In this document: positions 5,585-8,639 of the stretch, piece after piece
Position numbering within the stretch: position 1 is the first letter of the stretch
Layout: each line of letters starts with the position of its first letter
Assembly (NCBI GenBank): GCA_947442095.1
Contig: CANEVG010000137.1
Span: forward strand, 1 to 8,639
Source of the DNA: Sphingomonadaceae bacterium
Lineage (GTDB): Bacteria; Pseudomonadota; Alphaproteobacteria; Sphingomonadales; Sphingomonadaceae
Length of the DNA: 8,639 nucleotides
Reading direction: 5' to 3'
Notes under the pieces: generated by a model
The model's database searches: none
What the model was told of the DNA's origin: nothing
Seen by the model: the letters and a program-made list of their open reading frames with translations, nothing else
Translations under genes and position numbers: made by a program

Positions 5585-7306
5585 ATGACTTTCGGCAAGA
5601 CTGCTCTCACTTTCCTTGCGGCCGTCTCGCTCGCAAGCAGCAGCCTGCAGGCCGCCTCGCCCGTGCCGGTTGGCGCGGAACACGGCATGGTCGTCTCGGC
5701 ACACCGGCTGGCGAGCGATGCGGGCGTCGAAGTGTTGCAACAGGGCGGCAATGCGGTCGATGCCGCGATCGCCGTGGCCTATGCGCTGGCCGTAACCTTT
5801 CCGGAGGCGGGCAATATCGGCGGCGGCGGCTTCATGACCGTGCGCCTCGCCGATGGCCGGCAGACGTTCCTCGATTTCCGCGAGACCGCACCCAAGGCCG
5901 CGACGGCCAAGATGTATCTCGACAAGGCCGGCAAAGTGATCCGGCTGCTCTCTACGCGCGGCTACAAGGCTGTCGGCGTGCCCGGAACCGTCGCGGGGCT
6001 GGAACTGGCGCGCGAGAGGTTCGGCACTCGCCCCCGCGCGCAGCTGATGGCCGCCGCGATCAGGCTGGCGCGTGACGGCTTCGTGATGGATCAGGGCGAT
6101 GCCACCTTCCTCGCCGAAGGAGCAGAGGACTTCGCCAAGGACGCGCCGAGCGCCGCGATCTTCCTGAACGGCGACAAGCCTTGGGAAAAGGGGCACCGGC
6201 TGGTTCAGGCAGATCTTGCCCGCATGCTCCAGCAGATCGCCGATCACGGCGCCGATGCGTTCTACAAAGGCGAGGCTGCGCAGAAGATCGTAGCAGCGAG
6301 CAAAGCCCGTGGCGGCATCCTCAGCATGGCCGATTTTGCCAGCTACAAAGCGGTCGAGCGCGCACCAACCGAGTGTGACTACCGCGGCTATCACGTGATT
6401 TCCGCGCCGCTCCCCAGTTCGGGCGGCGTGGTGATCTGCGAGACGCTGAACATCCTCTCCGCCTATCCGATGGGCGAGCTCGGCTGGCATTCGGCGAAAG
6501 GCGTGCATTACCTCACCGAAGCGCTGCGCCGCGCCTATCACGACCGCAACGTCAATCTCGGCGATCCGGATTTCGTGAAAACCGACGCTGCGAAGTTCAT
6601 CTCGCCCGAATACGCGGCGCAGCTGCGCTCCGGGATCGCGGCGGACAAGGCCACGCCCTCGGTCTCGCTCGGCATGCCGGGCATGAACCATGAAGGCACC
6701 AGCACCACGCATTTCTCCATCGTCGATGCCGCTGGCAATGCGGCCTCGCTGACTTACACGCTGAACGACTGGTTCGGCGCGCGCGTCACGGCGGAAGGCA
6801 CTGGCATCCTGCTCAACGACGAGATGGACGATTTCTCATCCAAGCCCGGCGAGCCCAACATGTACGGCCTGGTCGAAGGCGTGAACAACGCAATCGCACC
6901 GGGTAAGCGCCCGCTCTCGTCGATGACGCCGACCATCGTCACCAAAGACGGCAAGCTGGTCATGGTGATCGGCACCCCGGGCGGCAGCCACATCCCCACC
7001 GGCGTGCTGCAGGTCATGCTGAACATGATCGACCACGGCATGACCGTGACCGAGGCGACCGATGCCCCGCGCATTCATGCGCAATGGATGCCCGATGTGC
7101 TGTTCCACGAACCCAACGCGCTCAGCCTCGATACCCGCGCCTTGCTCGCCGCGCGCGGGCACATGCTGGAACAGATGGACTACTGGAACCAGATCGCGGT
7201 AATCCTTGTCGGCGGCCCGGCCATCGGCAAGCCCCAGATTGGCAAGGCCCAACTCTACGGTGCGATCGATCCCCGTCTGCCGGTGGGCAGCGTTGCCGGA
7301 TACTGA
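5585..7306 (+). CDS. ggt: Gamma-glutamyltransferase (glutathione hydrolase), periplasmic
   Basis: A complete 573-residue proenzyme that cleaves the gamma-glutamyl bond of glutathione and related compounds, or transfers the glutamyl group to amino acids or peptides. A signal peptide (cleavage near Ala23) sends it to the periplasm. Autocleavage is expected before Thr374 in STTHFS, giving a large subunit of about 350 residues after signal removal and a small one of 200. Residues equivalent to those of E. coli GGT are all present at the same spacing: Arg99 (FRETAP), Thr374, Asn394 (YTLN), Asp416 (EMDDFS, so the lid-loop type), Ser445-Ser446 (PLSSM) and Gly466-Gly467 (TPGGS). NIGGGGF near the start is also typical. 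ATG 5585 is chosen because AAGGGGG (5572-5578) lies at good distance and the signal peptide follows; earlier in-frame starts would lie in the terminator. A GNAT gene follows directly, probably in the same transcript. No promoter is evident in the 40 bases before it. Confidence 0.95.
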   Translation: MTFGKTALTFLAAVSLASSSLQAASPVPVGAEHGMVVSAHRLASDAGVEVLQQGGNAVDAAIAVAYALAVTFPEAGNIGGGGFMTVRLADGRQTFLDFRETAPKAATAKMYLDKAGKVIRLLSTRGYKAVGVPGTVAGLELARERFGTRPRAQLMAAAIRLARDGFVMDQGDATFLAEGAEDFAKDAPSAAIFLNGDKPWEKGHRLVQADLARMLQQIADHGADAFYKGEAAQKIVAASKARGGILSMADFASYKAVERAPTECDYRGYHVISAPLPSSGGVVICETLNILSAYPMGELGWHSAKGVHYLTEALRRAYHDRNVNLGDPDFVKTDAAKFISPEYAAQLRSGIAADKATPSVSLGMPGMNHEGTSTTHFSIVDAAGNAASLTYTLNDWFGARVTAEGTGILLNDEMDDFSSKPGEPNMYGLVEGVNNAIAPGKRPLSSMTPTIVTKDGKLVMVIGTPGGSHIPTGVLQVMLNMIDHGMTVTEATDAPRIHAQWMPDVLFHEPNALSLDTRALLAARGHMLEQMDYWNQIAVILVGGPAIGKPQIGKAQLYGAIDPRLPVGSVAGY

Positions 7307-7307
7307 C

Positions 7308-7844
7308 TTGGACGGCCTCACGCATCGGCTGGCAACAGAAGAGGACCTGCCCTCGCTGCACGCCCTGATGACGCGTGCAGTGGAGCAACTACAGCAGGGC
7401 TTTCTCACGCCGGCGCAGATCGAGGCCAGCCATCAGGTCATGGGGATCGATACCCAGCTGCTGAAGGACCAGACCTACTTCGTGATCGAGCGCGAAGGGC
7501 GTGTCGTTGGCTGCGGCGGCTGGAGCTGGCGCGCAACGCTGTTCGGCGGAGACCAGAGCATAGTGGCGCGCGAGCCACAGCCGCTCGACCCCAGGGCCGA
7601 CCCGGCCAAGATCCGTGCGATGTATGTTGATCCCGATCACGCCCGCCGCGGCATCGGTAGGCTGATCATAGACTTGTGCGAAAGCGCCGCCCGCGCCGCC
7701 GGTTTCGGAAAAGTGGAACTCATGGCAACGCTCACGGGGGCAACGCTCTACCGCGCCTGCGGCTATAGCGAGATCGAGCCGGTAGACGCGGCCACCCGGG
7801 GCGGCGTGACCGTGCCGCTCATCCGCATGGGCAAAGCGCTTTAG
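7308..7844 (+). CDS. GNAT family N-acetyltransferase
   Basis: A protein of about 178 residues with the Gcn5-related acetyltransferase fold, moving an acetyl group from acetyl-CoA to an unknown amine. Seen in order: an N-terminal beta-alpha start (THRLATEEDLPSLHALMTRAVE), a beta strand with RVVGCGGW, motif A (IRAMYVDPDHARRGIGRLIID) with the RRGIGR pyrophosphate loop at about 113-118, and the C-terminal GATLYRACGYSEIEPV that is typical of the family's final strands. It is likely cytoplasmic. The start is uncertain: the fold should begin near residue 5, and the only fitting in-frame start is TTG 7308, one base after the stop of the transferase gene, with no good ribosome site. TTG 7293 would overlap that gene; ATG 7368 would cut the first helix. 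The tight spacing indicates translation coupled to the upstream gene. A shared pathway is possible but not shown. Confidence 0.85.
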   Translation: MDGLTHRLATEEDLPSLHALMTRAVEQLQQGFLTPAQIEASHQVMGIDTQLLKDQTYFVIEREGRVVGCGGWSWRATLFGGDQSIVAREPQPLDPRADPAKIRAMYVDPDHARRGIGRLIIDLCESAARAAGFGKVELMATLTGATLYRACGYSEIEPVDAATRGGVTVPLIRMGKAL

Positions 7845-7865
7845 CAGCGCGAGCGAGCCGAGACA

Positions 7866-7910
7866 TGGTGCACCCGACTGGTTTCGAACCAGTGGCCTCT
7901 GCTTTCGGAG
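7866..7910 (-). pseudogene. 3' fragment of tRNA-Arg(CCG), probable integration (att) site
   Basis: Read on the minus strand, 45 bases match the 3' part of a proteobacterial tRNA-Arg(CCG): anticodon loop CTCCGAA, 3' anticodon strand AGCAG, variable AGGCC, T arm ACTGG-TTCGAAA-CCAGT, acceptor strand CGGGTGC, discriminator A and CCA. The T arm is perfectly paired. To the right, where the anticodon 5' strand, D arm and acceptor 5' strand should be, there is no match: TTGTC cannot pair properly with AGCAG, and no GCACCCG is found. It is therefore not a functional tRNA gene. Such fragments, starting at the anticodon loop, are typical of the distal attachment site of an element that integrated in a tRNA gene and restored the gene at its other end. 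On this orientation the element lies to the right. Confidence 0.8.
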
Positions 7911-8147
7911 GACAAACCGCCATTACAAGCTTCTGATTTCAGAGGCTTGTGATGTGGCCGTCAAGCTTCAGGCTCGCAGTGAGAATGGCCGTGAGTCAAT
8001 CGCGAAACGTCTGGTTATCCGGCTGGCTTATGTCAGGTCAGCGGGTAGTGCTCCAGCGAAAGCGTGGAAAAGGCATTCGCTCGGTTTTGTGCCAAAAGGC
8101 AGGAATGCTAGGAATATAAAAAATATGGGCGAAGAAGAATGGTCCTC
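7911..8147. other. Non-coding stretch at the putative island end
   Basis: This stretch between the tRNA fragment and the lipoprotein gene has no convincing gene. An open frame on the + strand from 7954 codes for a low-complexity basic peptide without recognisable features and runs into the lipoprotein gene in another frame. The last 60 bases are visibly AT-rich, with TATAAA at 8115-8120, a possible -10 element for the lipoprotein gene, though no -35 at normal distance is clear. A small palindrome TGCC-AAAA-GGCA lies at 8090-8101. Confidence 0.5.
7925..7950. repeat. Inverted repeat next to the tRNA fragment
   Basis: ACAAGCTTCTGA (7925-7936) pairs with TCAGAGGCTTGT (7939-7950) over 12 positions with one T-G wobble, leaving only TT between the arms. 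No T-run follows in either direction, so it does not look like a standard terminator. It lies 15 bases from the tRNA fragment, inside the putative element, and could be a recombinase or accessory-factor site. Confidence 0.5.
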
Positions 8148-8639
8148 ATGCAAAAGCGTTTTCTGGTTCTTTCCTTGTGGGCCCTTTCCCTCGTTCCAGC
8201 ACTTTCCGGCTGCGCAACAGGCGGGCCCGTTCAGCCAGACAGGTCGCTCTTCAGTCTAGACGGTAACTATCAACGATTTGGCTACGCCTTCCCCATTGAG
8301 GAAACATTCGACCGCACGGTCCGGGTCTTCAAGGAGGCCGGATATAGGCTGGATGTTGCAGACCGAGCCACTGGTCAGATTAGCGGTGAGCGCAACAAAG
8401 TCAGCGACACGGATTCGTCTTCCAACAAGGGCCTCAAATTCTACGCAATGATTCTGCCCACTTCCGCTGGCCAAAGCGAGGTTGCGTTAAAGATCGTACA
8501 GATCATTAAGCAAGGTTCGATTGTCGGTGGTGCGAAGACCGAAATCATTGTCAACGATGCGCAGATGTATCAATACGCCTTTCGTCGGATCGCTGATCTG
8601 AACTTCAGCAATGCTGCAGCATTACAGCCATACAACCCG
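8148..8639 (+). CDS. Putative lipoprotein of unknown function (partial, runs off window)
   Basis: The frame stays open for 164 codons to the last base of the window, so the gene is incomplete at its 3' end. It begins with a lipoprotein signal peptide, MQKRFLVLSLWALSLVPALSGC, with lipobox LSGC and Cys22 as the lipidated residue. Ala at the next position suggests outer-membrane sorting under the E. coli Lol rule. The mature part includes FPIEETFDRTVRVFKEAGYRLDVADRATGQISGERNK, a beta-alpha-beta-like layout, then a strand-rich region, and a possible helix near QMYQYAFRRIADLNF. I do not recognise the family. ATG 8139 (three codons earlier) is an alternative start; neither has a strong ribosome site, though GAAGAAGA (8131-8138) precedes. 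Codon use is less GC-biased than in the genes to the left, which fits the idea that this gene belongs to an acquired element. Confidence 0.75.
   Translation, partial: MQKRFLVLSLWALSLVPALSGCATGGPVQPDRSLFSLDGNYQRFGYAFPIEETFDRTVRVFKEAGYRLDVADRATGQISGERNKVSDTDSSSNKGLKFYAMILPTSAGQSEVALKIVQIIKQGSIVGGAKTEIIVNDAQMYQYAFRRIADLNFSNAAALQPYNP

Noticed and set aside
5549..6712. Minus-strand open frame of 387 codons opposite ggt, and a similar one at 2801-3724 opposite the receptor.
   Set aside because: Both mirror the codon pattern of genes whose catalytic or structural motifs are clear on the + strand; no protein features are visible in the antisense translations.
8015..8030. On the minus strand TAAGCCAGCCGGATAA resembles the D arm of tRNA-Arg (TAGCTCAGCTGGATAG), which could suggest a split or intron-containing tRNA with the fragment at 7866-7910.
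   Set aside because: It is about 100 bases from the anticodon loop, has no matching acceptor 5' strand or anticodon 5' strand beside it, and its own D stem does not pair well. Chance similarity or a decayed remnant is more likely.
7954..8259. Open frame of 101 codons on the + strand.
   Set aside because: No recognisable domain, no ribosome site, odd composition, and it overlaps the lipoprotein signal-peptide codons in another frame. The lipoprotein is far better supported.
1..8639. CRISPR arrays, insertion sequences, rRNA genes and complete tRNA genes.
   Set aside because: No regularly spaced direct repeats, no transposase-like protein, no rRNA sequence and no complete cloverleaf were seen on either strand.

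Overview
The window is GC-rich DNA from what looks like an alphaproteobacterium, most likely a sphingomonad (Novosphingobium/Sphingopyxis-like). This rests on codon and base composition, a TonB-dependent receptor with the sphingomonad-style 'ENIVVIGTRR' mature N-terminus, and a tRNA-Arg(CCG) 3' end of proteobacterial type. The organism assignment is an inference from pattern memory, not from a search.

Region 1 (1-2391) is a divergent cluster of envelope and signalling genes. Leftward lie an exported single-domain protein with an amicyanin-like Cys-x2-His-x2-Met copper motif (200-832) and, four bases after its stop, the N-terminus of a membrane protein cut by the window edge (1-195). Rightward lie a DUF3034-type outer-membrane-like protein (931-1815) and a group 1 truncated hemoglobin with an N-terminal hydrophobic leader and extension (1828-2391). 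The putative copper, heme, barrel and membrane-signalling components share one short divergent promoter region. This is the best candidate in the window for an undescribed system, probably redox or gas sensing in the envelope. The function is inferred.

Region 2 (2392-2815) is a 424-base non-coding stretch with several inverted repeats and a weak promoter candidate, leading into a complete 883-residue TonB-dependent receptor (2816-5467). A very strong intrinsic terminator follows (5506-5544). Forty bases later begins a complete periplasmic gamma-glutamyltransferase (5585-7306) with all the main catalytic residues of the E. coli enzyme, followed almost immediately by a GNAT acetyltransferase (7308-7844). 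Receptor and GGT together suggest uptake and hydrolysis of a gamma-glutamyl compound, though the terminator shows they are not simply one transcript.

Region 3 (7845-8639) looks like a chromosome/island junction. A 45-base 3' fragment of a tRNA-Arg(CCG) gene lies on the minus strand without its 5' half, as left at the distal end of an element integrated in a tRNA gene. To its right the base composition becomes visibly more AT-rich. There is a hairpin, about 230 bases without a convincing gene, and then a lipoprotein gene running off the window edge. The geometry predicts that an integrated element extends to the right and ends at an intact tRNA-Arg(CCG).
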